Source: DASQPR01 sp963797605 (GTDB taxonomy: Bacteria; Actinomycetota; Actinomycetes; Mycobacteriales; Micromonosporaceae). From it: 64,000 bases of DNA. Location of the stretch: NCBI GenBank assembly GCA_963797605.1, contig CAWCPX010000005.1, positions 1-64,000 of the forward strand, given 5' to 3'. The notes under the pieces were generated by a model. The model saw nothing but the letters and a program-made list of their open reading frames with translations, searched no databases and had not been told where the DNA came from. Below, piece after piece: positions 1 through 8,968 of this stretch. Positions within the stretch are counted from its first letter, which is position 1. The number at the start of each line of letters is the position of its first letter. The position numbers and the translations under genes are program-made.

Positions 1-1
1 G

Positions 2-502
2 TCGCGGACCGCGTCGTATCTCGCGATCGGCCGGCCGGTGCAGGTCGGCGCGCAGATCACCGCGGCCGACCTGACCACGGTGCGACTTCGCGGCGGCGGC
101 GGCCTCACGCCGATCCCGGCGACGTCGATCAATCGCGTGATCGGGCTCAACGCCGCCGTGTCGCTTGTGCCCGGGACGCTCCTCGTCGCGGCCGATCTCA
201 CGAACAAGACGCTCGTCGGCGCGGACCAGGCCCAAATCGGCATCCACGCGACGAACCTGCCTGCGATGCGACTGCGTCCGGGCGACCAGATCCTGCTGGT
301 CCCGCTCGGCGGTACCGCGACCGGCAGCACGACCGGCAAGGCGAACACGGCGACGTACACCGCGACGGTCGTGGACGTCGGCACACCCGCCACGAACGGC
401 GACACCGAACTGCACGTCGCGGTGTCGGCGGACGTCGCACCCACGGTCGTCACGCTGAACGCCAACGGCGGCCTCGGCATCGTGCTGAAGGCCGGTAACT
501 GA
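2..502 (+). CDS. SAF domain protein (5' partial), Tad locus
   Basis: The frame is open to the left edge, so the true start lies outside the window. The visible residues fit the SAF (Flp-assembly CpaB/RcpC-like) fold: a segment with VGAQITAADLTTVRL near the start, a GLTPIPATSINRVIG segment, and RPGDQILLVPL further on. SAF proteins of Tad loci are usually membrane-anchored by an N-terminal helix, which is cut off here. It ends 2 nt before an ATPase gene that starts a Tad operon, so an envelope role in Tad pilus assembly is inferred. Confident in the domain, less so in the exact role. Confidence 0.75.
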   Translation, partial: SRTASYLAIGRPVQVGAQITAADLTTVRLRGGGGLTPIPATSINRVIGLNAAVSLVPGTLLVAADLTNKTLVGADQAQIGIHATNLPAMRLRPGDQILLVPLGGTATGSTTGKANTATYTATVVDVGTPATNGDTELHVAVSADVAPTVVTLNANGGLGIVLKAGN

Positions 503-504
503 CC

Positions 505-1305
505 ATGGCTCTGATCGCCCTGACGTCGGCGAAAGGTTCGCCCGGCGTCACCACGACCGCGCTCGCCTTCGCGCTGACCTGGTCGACTCCCGTCATCGTC
601 GCCGAATGCGACCCGTCCGGAGGCTCGGTGCTCGCCGGTTTCCTGCGCGGACAGCTCGGCAGCGATCGCGGCATGATGCCGCTCGCGGCGGCCGAACTGC
701 GCGGCGAACGGCTCGCGGTCGACTTCTGGCAGCACCTCGTCGACTTCGATCCACCGCGCCAGCAACGGCTGCTGCTGCCCGGCATCGCCGAACCGGCGCA
801 GGCGGGCAGCCTCGCGCCGATCTGGGGCCGGCTGGCGACGTTCTTCGCGAGCCTGGAGACCCGGCACAACTACGACGTCTTCGCCGACTGCGGCCGCCTG
901 ACCACGTCGCACCCGCCGACGGCGATGCTGCACGCGGCCGACGTCGTGCTGCTGTTCGTGCGCCCGGAACTGCCGTCGATCTCGGCCGCCGCCGCCGCGC
1001 TGCGCACGCTCAGGCAGGGCCTGGCCGAACACGGCAGCGGATCGGACACGCTCGGCCTGGCCGTCGTCGGCGCGGGCACCTACTCGCCGGCCGAGATCGC
1101 GAAGCAGCTGGCCACCCCGGTCGTCGTCGACCTGCCCGTGGACGACCGCAGCGCCCGTGCCCTCAGCCTCGGCGGCACCGTGCGGCACGCATGGCCGCTG
1201 CTCAAACGCACCCAGGTCGCCGAGGCGAACCTGCGATCGATCGTGGCCCGGCGGCGTGTGCCCCGGGCTCTCATGGCCGACCCGGAGGTGCAGCGTGTCC
1301 GATGA
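505..1305 (+). CDS. CpaE/MinD-like P-loop ATPase of the Tad locus
   Basis: This 266-residue protein opens with a deviant Walker A motif, AKGSPGVTTTALAFAL, followed by VIVAECDPSGGSVLAG, the usual ParA/MinD/CpaE order. A Walker B-like stretch is FADCGRLTT near residue 130, and VVLLFVRPEL follows. CpaE-like ATPases help position or assemble Tad pili. It sits between the SAF gene (2-nt gap) and tadA, whose GTG start overlaps this stop by 11 nt, so translational coupling is likely. It lacks the receiver domain of classical CpaE. Role assigned from fold and neighbours. Confidence 0.8.
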   Translation: MALIALTSAKGSPGVTTTALAFALTWSTPVIVAECDPSGGSVLAGFLRGQLGSDRGMMPLAAAELRGERLAVDFWQHLVDFDPPRQQRLLLPGIAEPAQAGSLAPIWGRLATFFASLETRHNYDVFADCGRLTTSHPPTAMLHAADVVLLFVRPELPSISAAAAALRTLRQGLAEHGSGSDTLGLAVVGAGTYSPAEIAKQLATPVVVDLPVDDRSARALSLGGTVRHAWPLLKRTQVAEANLRSIVARRRVPRALMADPEVQRVR

Positions 1306-3167
1306 CCGAGACGTGAACGGCTCGACGATCGCGAGCTACCCCTCCGGCCTCTACCGCAACGTGCCCCACTACGAGCTGGCGCAGCGGCCCGCCGAGTACA
1401 TGAACGATCCCCGGTTCGGAGACCCGTACGACGACGGGTACGACGACGCCGATTTCGTGGACCACGGGTTCGTGGACGCCGATCCGACCATGACGATCCG
1501 GCACCCGGCCGCACCGGTCTCCCCCGGCATGCCGCCGCTGCCACCGTTACCGCCGAGCGGGCCGCCGCCACGGGGAGGCGCGCACCGGTCCGGCGACGGT
1601 CTCGATCCGACGATCTTCGACGCGCCGGTGTTCCGGGACGCGGCCCTCGGTGGCGGAAGGTTCGCCGCGCACGCGCTCACACAGCAGCCACTCGTGCCCC
1701 AGTACCCGCAGCGCCCGGCGCAACCGCCGCTGCCGCCCCGGCCGCCGTCGTCGAGCCCGATCGCCGGCCGGCCACCCGCGCCCCGCGTCGACTATGAGGC
1801 CGTCCGGATGCTGCGCGGGCAGGTCGGCGAAGCGCTGACCCGCTGGCTGCGGACCGAACACGACGCGACGCAGGAACGGATCGACGCGCAGCGGGAGGAG
1901 ATCGCCGTCGAGGTGGTGGCCCGCTACGCGGACACGATGCGCCGTGGCGGCACCCCGTTGACCGGCGACGACGAGTACGGGTTGCTGGTGGCCGTCCGCG
2001 CGGACATGGTCGGACTCGGTCGGCTCCAGGCGCTGCTGACCGACACCACGGTCGAGGAGGTACACATCCTCGGCTGCGACCGGGTCCGCATCACGCGCCG
2101 CAACGGCGTCATCGACGTGGGCGACCCGATCGCCGACAGCGACGACGAGATGGTCGAGGTGCTGCAGATCCTGGCCCGGCGAGCCGGCGCGACCGAGCGC
2201 TCGCTGTCGACGTCACAGCCGATCCTCGACCTCCAGTTGCCCGGAGGGGAACGGCTCGCGGCGACGTACCAGGTGAGCCATCGCCCTTATGCCGTGATCC
2301 GCCAGCACAACACGCTCGACGTCACGCTCGACGACATCGCGGGCGGCCGCAGCGAACTCGACGAGATGATCGACCCGCTGATGCGCGACTTCCTGCGCGC
2401 CGCCGTCGCCGCTGGCCTGAACATCATGGTCGCGGGCCGCGCCGGCGCCGGGAAGACCACGATGCTGCGTGCGCTTGCCTCCGAGATCCCGGCCGAGGAA
2501 CCGTTCATCCTGCTGGAGGAGTCGCGGGAACTCGGCCTGCACAAGCAACCCGCACCACCAGTGGGTGATGAGCTTCGAAAGCCGCGACGGGCACGGCGAG
2601 AAGGGGCGCGACGGTCGCCCGGCCGGTGAGATCACGATCGCCGAACTGATCCCGGTGTCGCTGCGCATGGGCGCGCAACGCATCATCGTCGGCGAGGTGC
2701 GGTCCCGCGAGATCGTGCCGATGCTCGAAGCGATGACGACGAGCCGCGGCTCCATGTGCACGATCCACGCGCGCACCGCCGCCTCGGTGCCGGACCGCAT
2801 CATCCAACTGGCGCTCTCCTACGGTCCGTCGATGACCGCCGACCTCGCGCAACGCACCGCCGCGAACGGCCTGGACCTCATCGTGTACGTCAACCTCAAC
2901 GACGAGACCGGCATCGGCGGCCGCAAACACCGCTACGTCTCCTCGATCCAGGAGGTCACCGGCACGGCGGCGGGCGGGCGCATCTCGCACACGACCATCT
3001 TCGGGCCGAGCGCCGACGGCCGCACCGCACCGCAGCACCTGCCGGAACGCGTACGCGGCGAGCTGATGAACATCGGTTACGACGCCCGCGTGCTCAGCCG
3101 GTGGATCGAAGCCGGTCACGGCGCCTGGAGCACCCGGTCAGACCGGCTCACCGGGAGGTTCCGGTGA
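1295..3167 (+). CDS. tadA: TadA/CpaF secretion ATPase (frameshifted)
   Basis: Hexameric ATPase that powers Tad pilus assembly. The start is GTG 1295, with GGAGG about 8 nt upstream; a distant upstream start in the same frame lies inside the previous gene. The first ~160 residues are Pro/Asp-rich and variable. The conserved core follows: VEEVHILGCDRVRIT, Walker A GRAGAGKTTMLRAL, the glutamate-rich ILLEESRELGLHK, then IIVGEVRSREIVPMLEAM and GSMCTIHARTA. The frame breaks at about 2546 (one extra C after HK); the next frame resumes NPHHQWVMSFESRDG, as expected for the family. Restored, the protein ends at TGA 3165-3167, overlapping the tadB GTG. Probably a sequencing error rather than a pseudogene. 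Confidence 0.85.
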
Positions 3168-4067
3168 ACGTCCGCCTGATCGCGCTGGCCGGCACCGCGC
3201 TCTGGCTGGTGCCGCACTCGTCATGGGCTTCTCGCTCGTCGGCACCCGCCGGCCGGCCGGACCGGCCAGTCAACCCGGGCTCGCGCTGCGACGACTGATC
3301 ACCGGCACCGGTCGCAGCGCGAAGGAACGCCGCAAACGCCGGGGCACGCTGATCGTGGCTGTCGCGGCCGGCATCGGCGCGTGGCTGTTCACCGGCCTGC
3401 CGGTCGTCGGCCTGCTCGTGCTCGTCGCGATCCCCGGCGCACCGTGGCTCTTCAACGTCGGCAAGGCCGAGCACGACGCGATCGGCCGGATCGAAGCGGT
3501 CGGCGAGTGGGCCCGGCGGCTCAAGGACGTGTCGGTCATCGGCATGGGCCTGCAACAGTCCATTGTGGCGAGCGCAGGCACCGCGCCCGCCGACATCGTC
3601 GACGAGGTCCGCGACCTGGCGGTGCGGCTGCAGGCCGGCATCGACACCCGGGTCGCGCTGGCCATGTTCGCCGACGACATCAACGACGCGGTCTGCGACC
3701 AGGTCGTGGCCGCGCTGACGCTGCACCTCGCGGACCGTGGCGACCGGCTCGGGGAGGTGCTGACGTCGATCGCGAGCGCCGCCGCCGCCGAGGTGGCGAC
3801 CCGCCGCGAGGTTGACGCGAAGCGTACGCAGTCACGGTTCGCGGTGAAGTTCCTGACGATCGCGACGCTGGTCACAGTCGGCTACGGCGCGATCCGGCCG
3901 TCGTACATGCGGCCGTACGGCACCCCGCTCGGCCAATTCATCATGGTCGCTGATCGCGCCACGTTCATCGGCATCCTGCTGTGGGTGCGGTCGATGAGCA
4001 AGCCCGAGGTGACGCCGAGGTTCCTGAACTCGCCCAGGTCGAGACGGCCCGGGCGGAGGCGTCGTGA
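3164..4067 (+). CDS. tadB: TadB-like pilus assembly membrane protein (two frameshifts)
   Basis: Type II/IV secretion F-domain protein. GTG 3164 overlaps the tadA stop (GTGA). Reading needs a one-base correction near 3201, giving an N-terminal helix ending AGAALVMGFSLVG, and another near 4024, after which ELAQVETARAEAS leads to TGA 4065-4067, overlapping the next GTG. Between the shifts, residues such as GLQQSIVASAGTAP, VRLQAGIDTRVALAMFAD and LHLADRGDRLGEVL match the T2SSF helical bundle, followed by membrane helices. Both corrections recreate 4-nt overlaps typical of this operon, which argues for indel errors. Confidence 0.8.
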
Positions 4068-4960
4068 TCTTCACCTGGGAGCTGCCGCTCGCGGTCGCCG
4101 GTGGCGCGATCGCCGGCACCGGCCTGTTCATGATCGTGCGGGAACTGCTGCCCGCGACGCCATCGCTCGGCCCGGCACTCGCCCGCCTGCAACCGGGCTT
4201 CGCCGGCGCGGCGTCAGCCGCCGCGTCGAGACCGACGATCCGCGCCAGCCTCGACGCGTCCCTCGGCAGCTGGGGCTGGCTCGCGAAATACATCACGCCG
4301 CCATCGACCGACCTGGCGATCCTCGGTAAGGGCCCGGACGCGTACCTGACCTCGATCGCCACCTCCGCGATCATCGGGCTGGTCGCGCCGAGCATCGTGA
4401 TGTTCCTGCTCGCCCTCGCCGGCGTCAGCCTGCACCTGGTGCTGCCGATCGCGCTCGGGCCGGTCTGCGCGGCGCTGTTCGCGCTCTCGGCCCACCGGGA
4501 CGTGCTGAAGAAGGCGGTGCTGGCGCGCCGCGAGTTCAGCCGCGCGTTCTGCACCTATCTCGACCTGGTCGTGCTCGAACTCTCGTCGGCCGGGCCGGTG
4601 CAGGCGCTGGAACGGGCCGCGAAGATCTGCCACGGCTGGGTCTTCGAACGCATCTCGGACGCGCTCACGCAGGCGCAGATGCAGGTGACGTTGCCCTGGG
4701 ACCAGTTGCGGCTGCTCGCCGAGTCGATCGACGTCACCGAACTCCATGATTTCGCCGCCATCATGCGATCCGCCGGCGACTCGGGGGCTCAGGTGCAGGA
4801 GACGCTGCACGAGCAGGCCGAGTCGTTGCGTGACCGGCAGCGAACCGACGCGCTCACGCGCGCCGAGTCCATCAGCGCCAAGCTGGAAATGCCAGCCGCG
4901 GTGCTCGTCATTGTCCTGGCCGTTTTCATGATCTACCCACTGCTGGCCAGGCTCGGGTAA
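4064..4960 (+). CDS. tadC: TadC-like pilus assembly membrane protein
   Basis: A 298-residue intact frame from GTG 4064, overlapping the tadB stop by 4 nt. It has an N-terminal membrane helix (LPLAVAGGAIAGTGLFMIV), a central pair of helices around IATSAIIGLVAPSIVMFLLA and HLVLPIALGPVCAALFALSA, the cytoplasmic F-domain segment LDLVVLELSSAGPVQALE with SAGDSGAQVQETL, and a C-terminal helix AAVLVIVLAVFMIYPLLARLG. This is the usual TadC/TadB layout of the inner-membrane platform. Function by family and position. Confidence 0.85.
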   Translation: MIFTWELPLAVAGGAIAGTGLFMIVRELLPATPSLGPALARLQPGFAGAASAAASRPTIRASLDASLGSWGWLAKYITPPSTDLAILGKGPDAYLTSIATSAIIGLVAPSIVMFLLALAGVSLHLVLPIALGPVCAALFALSAHRDVLKKAVLARREFSRAFCTYLDLVVLELSSAGPVQALERAAKICHGWVFERISDALTQAQMQVTLPWDQLRLLAESIDVTELHDFAAIMRSAGDSGAQVQETLHEQAESLRDRQRTDALTRAESISAKLEMPAAVLVIVLAVFMIYPLLARLG

Positions 4961-4985
4961 CACCTTAGGAAGGAGTTCCACCCCG

Positions 4986-5198
4986 ATGTTCCTCAACAAC
5001 GCGGCGATCCGCCTGATGGTCGGAGTCTCGACCCGCTGGCACGAGCTGACGCACGTCGAAGAGAACGACCGCGGCGACTCGCCGGTGCCGACGGTCATCA
5101 TCTGGGCGGGCATCGCCGCCGTCGCCATCGCCCTGCTCGTGTGGGTCGGCACGTTCGTCACCGGATACGAAAACTCGGCACCGCAGGCGACACCGTAA
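4986..5198 (+). CDS. Small membrane protein in the Flp-pilin position
   Basis: A 70-residue protein preceded by a strong GGAAGGAG site at 4968-4975. It has a polar N-terminus containing VEENDRGDSP and one hydrophobic helix, TVIIWAGIAAVAIALLVWVG, followed by a short polar tail. In actinobacterial Tad loci this slot between tadC and tadE usually holds a Flp/DUF4244-type pilin. The length and single helix agree, but the Glu at +5 of a canonical prepilin cleavage site is not evident. It may be a divergent pilin or a small accessory membrane protein. Confidence 0.6.
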   Translation: MFLNNAAIRLMVGVSTRWHELTHVEENDRGDSPVPTVIIWAGIAAVAIALLVWVGTFVTGYENSAPQATP

Positions 5199-5200
5199 GC

Positions 5201-5674
5201 ATGGCACGACTCGTGATCAGTCCACGATCCTGCAGGCCTGTGGGTCCCGCCGTGAAACCGGCCGGACCCACAGGTGCTCGGCGCGCGCGCGACCACGGTG
5301 CGTCCCCGATCGAGCTGGCCATCCTGCTCCCGGGGATCATGATCCTGCTGTTCAGCTCGATCCAGCTCGCCGTCTACTTCCTCGCCCGCTCCGAAGCCCT
5401 CGCCGCGGCCCAGGAGGGTGTCACCGCCCAGCGCGCCTACCAGGCTCCCGCGTGCGCGAACGGGTCCGCCGCGTGCGTGGGCGCCATGCGAGCGAACGCG
5501 TTCATCGATCAGAGCCAGGGCTGGCTCGTCGGCGGCGTCCCGTCCGTCACCACCGGCGCCACCGATGTCACGGTCGTCGTCACCGGTAGGTCGCTCGCGC
5601 TGATCCCGGGCGTCAACTGGACGGTCAGCCAGACCGCCCACGGCTCCATCGAACGCGTCACCCCGCCGTCGTGA
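5201..5674 (+). CDS. TadE-family pseudopilin-like protein
   Basis: Starts at ATG 5201, 2 nt after the preceding stop; the open frame extends upstream but only into the previous gene. After a basic, Pro-rich leader comes the TadE signature DHGASPIELAILLPGIMIL, with the helix continuing LLFSSIQLAVYFLARSEALA. The Glu after the Pro-Ile is the conserved TadE residue. The C-terminal part is a small extracytoplasmic domain with two Cys (PACANGSAAC) that could form a disulfide. The stop overlaps the next GTG by 4 nt. Confidence 0.85.
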   Translation: MARLVISPRSCRPVGPAVKPAGPTGARRARDHGASPIELAILLPGIMILLFSSIQLAVYFLARSEALAAAQEGVTAQRAYQAPACANGSAACVGAMRANAFIDQSQGWLVGGVPSVTTGATDVTVVVTGRSLALIPGVNWTVSQTAHGSIERVTPPS

Positions 5675-6105
5675 TCGTGACGCGTACACGCGACGACCGC
5701 GGTTCCCTCTCGGTCGAGCTGGCCATCCTGCTGCCGGCGTTCCTCCTGCTGGCGCTCATCGCGATCGCGTTCGGCCGGGACACCGTCGCGCAGTCGTCCG
5801 TCGACCTCGCCGCGCACGACGCCGCGCGGGCCGCCTCCCTGGCCCGGAACGCCAGCGACGCGCGGACCGCCGCGACCGCCGCCGCCCACGACACTCTCGA
5901 CGGCAGCTCGGCTTCCTGCGCCGCGATCACCGTCACCGTGGACACCAGCGGGTTCGCGGTGCCCGTCGGGCAGCCAGCCACCGTCGGCGTCACCATCACA
6001 TGTACGGTCTCGCTCGCCGACCTCGCGCTGCCGGGCATGCCGGCCAGCCACGTGCTCACGTCGACGTTCAGCAGCCCGCTCGACATCTACCGGGGCCGCA
6101 CATGA
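5671..6105 (+). CDS. Second TadE-family protein
   Basis: GTG 5671 overlaps the previous TGA. This 144-residue protein has the TadE motif DRGSLSVELAILLPAFLLL close to its N-terminus, then a helix rich in Ala (VDLAAHDAARAASLARNA) and an extracytoplasmic beta-rich tail with two Cys. It corresponds to the TadF slot. Minor pseudopilins of this type are processed and placed in the Tad fibre. The stop overlaps the following ATG (ATGA). Confidence 0.85.
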   Translation: MIVTRTRDDRGSLSVELAILLPAFLLLALIAIAFGRDTVAQSSVDLAAHDAARAASLARNASDARTAATAAAHDTLDGSSASCAAITVTVDTSGFAVPVGQPATVGVTITCTVSLADLALPGMPASHVLTSTFSSPLDIYRGRT

Positions 6106-6533
6106 CCCGCCGCCCGCGCACGGCGCTAGATCACGGTGGCATCAGCATCCTGCTCGCCATCGGTCTCACCGCGATCCTGATGATCATCGGCCTGTCGGTG
6201 GACGCCGGCGGCGTCATGCGTACGACCCACCGGGCCGACGACATCGCCGCCGAAGCTGCCCGCGTCGGTGGGCAGGTCATCGACGTCTCCTCGATCCTCG
6301 CCGGGCATCCCCACGTGCTCGACACGAGTAACGACGACCAGGCGATCCGCGCGGCTGTCGGCCAGTACCTCCGGACCGCCGGGGCCACCGGCACGGTGCT
6401 GGTCGCGGCCGACCGGCAGCACCTCACGGTCACCGTGACGCTCGTCTACCACACCGTGATCCTCAGCCTCTTCGGAGGCGCCAGTTCCTTCACGGTCACG
6501 GGTACGGCCACGGCCGCGCTCGTGACGACGTAA
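6102..6533 (+). CDS. TadG-like membrane protein of the Tad locus
   Basis: Starts at ATG 6102 by ATGA overlap; the in-frame upstream part belongs to the previous gene. The 143-residue product has LDHGGISILLAIGLTAILM followed by SVDAGGVMRTTHRADDIAAEAARVGGQ, the pattern of the Flp pilus-assembly TadG N-terminal region (PF13400 type). It lacks the long von Willebrand-like domain of full TadG, which is common in actinobacterial loci. Last gene of the tightly overlapping block; the next gene follows 23 nt later. Confidence 0.75.
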   Translation: MTRRPRTALDHGGISILLAIGLTAILMIIGLSVDAGGVMRTTHRADDIAAEAARVGGQVIDVSSILAGHPHVLDTSNDDQAIRAAVGQYLRTAGATGTVLVAADRQHLTVTVTLVYHTVILSLFGGASSFTVTGTATAALVTT

Positions 6534-6556
6534 ACGGCAAAGAATCGGAGATCGAC

Positions 6557-8840
6557 ATGTCCGGACAGCTCATGACGCCGTCATCGGGCGCACGGATGCG
6601 CCGTGGCATCACCGCGCTGATTGTCCTGTGTGGACTGATCGTGGGTGTGCCAGGGGCCCTGTTGTCCGTGGGCGGTGATCCCATGCCGCACCACGTCGCG
6701 TCGCTGTCGGCCGTCCGGCACGCGCTGACCAGTTCGGACACCAGCGGCCACCTGTTCCTCGGGCTCGCCCTGACCGCCGCGTGGCTCGGCTGGGCGGCGT
6801 TCGCGCTGTCGGTCGTGCTCGAACTGCTCGAACGCCTACGGCACCGCCCGACCATGCGCATTCCCGGCCTCGGGGCGCCCCGCCGGGCCGCCGCCGGGCT
6901 GTTCACCGCGATCGCGATCATGATGGGCTCCGGAGGCATGGCCGCCACCGCGTTCGCGGACGCGCCGCCACCCCCACCGGCCGCCGTGGTCGTGATCGGG
7001 CAACCGGTGATGCTGGACGGCAGCGCGCTGCCCGCCGACGCGGCATCGAGCACGCTCGTCTATCACGTGGTGGCGGGCGACAACCTCGGCGACATCGCGC
7101 AACGCTTCCTCGGCCGGTTCGACCTCTATCCGCGCCTGGTCGCGGCGAACCCGACCCTGATCACCCACGGACCCGACCACATCCAGCCCGGATGGACGTT
7201 GCGGCTGCCGTCGGACGCCCGCGACCGAGGCGTACGCGCGCACGCGAAGGGGACGCTCTCATCGACCCTGATCGCACCGGAATCGACGACCGCCGCCGTG
7301 GTCGCGTCGACCTCCGACCCCGTCACGATCGGAACGGTCAGGCCCGCGCCCGCGGGCTCCATCGGTCTCGGCCCGGTGGCGTCCGGCCCGATCACGGCCG
7401 GTCAGATCGCGGTCGGGCCGCTGAGCCCGGCGGCCGGACCCGTCCTGGACGGCGTCGGCATCGGCTCTACACCCCGGCCGACCCACGTCGTCGCGCATGC
7501 CACCCCGGCGCTCCGGCAGGCCCACGTCGTCACGCATGCCACGAAGGCCACCGGTGCCACCGCGATCGGCACCGCCGCCGTCACAGCCACGATCACCGGC
7601 CCGGTCGCCACCGACACGTCCGCCCAGCGGCCCGTCGTCATCTTCGGCGCGGTCACGTCCCTGACCGCCGAGCAGGCCGCGATGCCGGTGCCCGACGACA
7701 GCGCCTCGCCCGCCCTGATCGCGGCCGCGCTCGCGTTGACGACCGGCGCCCTCGGTGCCCACATGGTCGTCCGCCAGCGGCGGCGCCGGTCGACGGCTCC
7801 CCGAGTCGTCGGGCACCCGCACCACGAGCCGGAACCGGCGACCGCGCACTCGCTCGATCTCAACCGTCTCGACCTGGCCCTGCGCGACCTCGGCAGCCTT
7901 CTCGGTGAGCGTGATCAGTCGGACCTGCCGGACATCATGGGTTCATGGATCGCGGACGGCGTCGTACACCTGATGCTGACCCGGCCCTGCCCGGCACCAC
8001 CCGCACCGTGGGTCGCCGACGGTCTGATGTGGACGCTTCCGGCACACGTTCCGACGCACACGTACTTCGCCGGGACGACGCCACCGCTCCCGGCGCTCGT
8101 GACCGTCGGTGGCGGCGAGGACCGTACGGTGTTGCTCGACCTCGAACGTCTCGGTGTCGTGACGATCGGCGGCGACCACGCTGCCTCGTCGGATCTGCTG
8201 CGCCACGTCGGAGCCGAGTTGAGCCACGGCATCTGGAGCGAGGGCGTGACCGTCGGCCTGGCCGGCTTCGACCCCGACGACGCCCGGCAACTCGTCGCGC
8301 TCGGCCGCGGTCGGGTGCACGCGAGCGCGTCGATCGCGGACGCCCTCGACCGGGCCGGCCGGTGGATCAACGAGGCCCACGAACGGCTCTCCGGCATGGG
8401 AGTCGCGAACGTGCTGAGCGGCCGGGTCACCGGCGACTCCGGCCGAGGCGCGGCGGCTCTCGCCGTACGCGCTCCTGATCGCCGGCCCGGACGCCGATGA
8501 CCTCGAACGCCTCGAGCGCGTGGACGCCTACCTGGCCGGCCTCGGGCGTGGTCAACTGGCGATCGCGGCGACGCACCGGCCTGGTACGCGGATGGCACAC
8601 GGGCCCCGGCACACCGGCGCGAACGGCAACATGGGCCGTTGGCCGATGACCGTGGGCGCGGATCGCACCGTCACGATGGACTTCCTCGACACCCGCATCC
8701 CGGCCGCGCATCTGGACCGGCCGGAACTGGCATCGCTGACGGATGCGGTGTTCGCGGAGACGGCGGCGGGCCGCTCGGCCGAACCGGAGGACGTCCCCGT
8801 CGGCCGGCACCGGATGCGCCGGCGCCAGCCCGTCGCCTGA
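6557..8840 (+). CDS. LysM-domain membrane protein of the Tad locus (frameshifted)
   Basis: ATG 6557 has GGAG 7-10 nt upstream. Two hydrophobic stretches lie near residues 18-38 and 65-90 and a third near 113-135, followed by a LysM domain at about 168-217 (YHVVAGDNLGDIAQRF ... IQPGWTLRLP) that should bind peptidoglycan. A long Ala/Thr/Pro-rich stretch, a further helix near 385-410 and a cytoplasmic C-terminal domain (LDLERLGVVTIGGDHAAS) follow. The frame breaks near 8465; the other frame continues YALLIAGPDADDLERLERVD and ends at 8840. Homologues in Tad loci often carry an extra BTAD domain, absent here. Probably couples the machine to the cell wall; inferred. Confidence 0.75.
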
Positions 8841-8875
8841 TCCACGCGACACACTCCTGCCGCGCCGACGACATC

Positions 8876-8938
8876 TTGACGCCGTATGCCCATCGACGTA
8901 TGTTCATGCCAATCATTGTTAGTAAAGCTTCCTAACAA
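8876..8938 (+). promoter_or_regulatory. Chitinase promoter with palindromic operator
   Basis: A TTGACG hexamer at 8876-8881 and TATGTT at 8899-8904 are 17 nt apart. Just downstream of the expected transcription start is a 23-bp near-palindrome, 8916-8938, with perfect arms TTGTTAG and CTAACAA. This is the expected place for a repressor site. Its right half, AAAGCTTCCTAAC, recurs with one change at 50349-50361 upstream of the sugar ABC operon. The binding regulator is unknown. Confidence 0.6.
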
Positions 8939-8968
8939 GCAGTCCCCCCGCTCGCTTATGGAGGTTCC

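Noticed and set aside
505..1305. ParA partition protein
   Set aside because: The MinD/ParA-like fold is there, but no parB follows, and the gene is locked into the Tad operon.
3164..4067. Programmed frameshifting in tadB and tadA
   Set aside because: No slippery heptamer with a downstream pseudoknot was seen, and similar single-base shifts occur in many unrelated genes in the window, so errors are simpler.
4214..5689. 491-codon minus-strand frame over tadC-tadE
   Set aside because: Antisense shadow of the Tad operon; low-complexity charged sequence.
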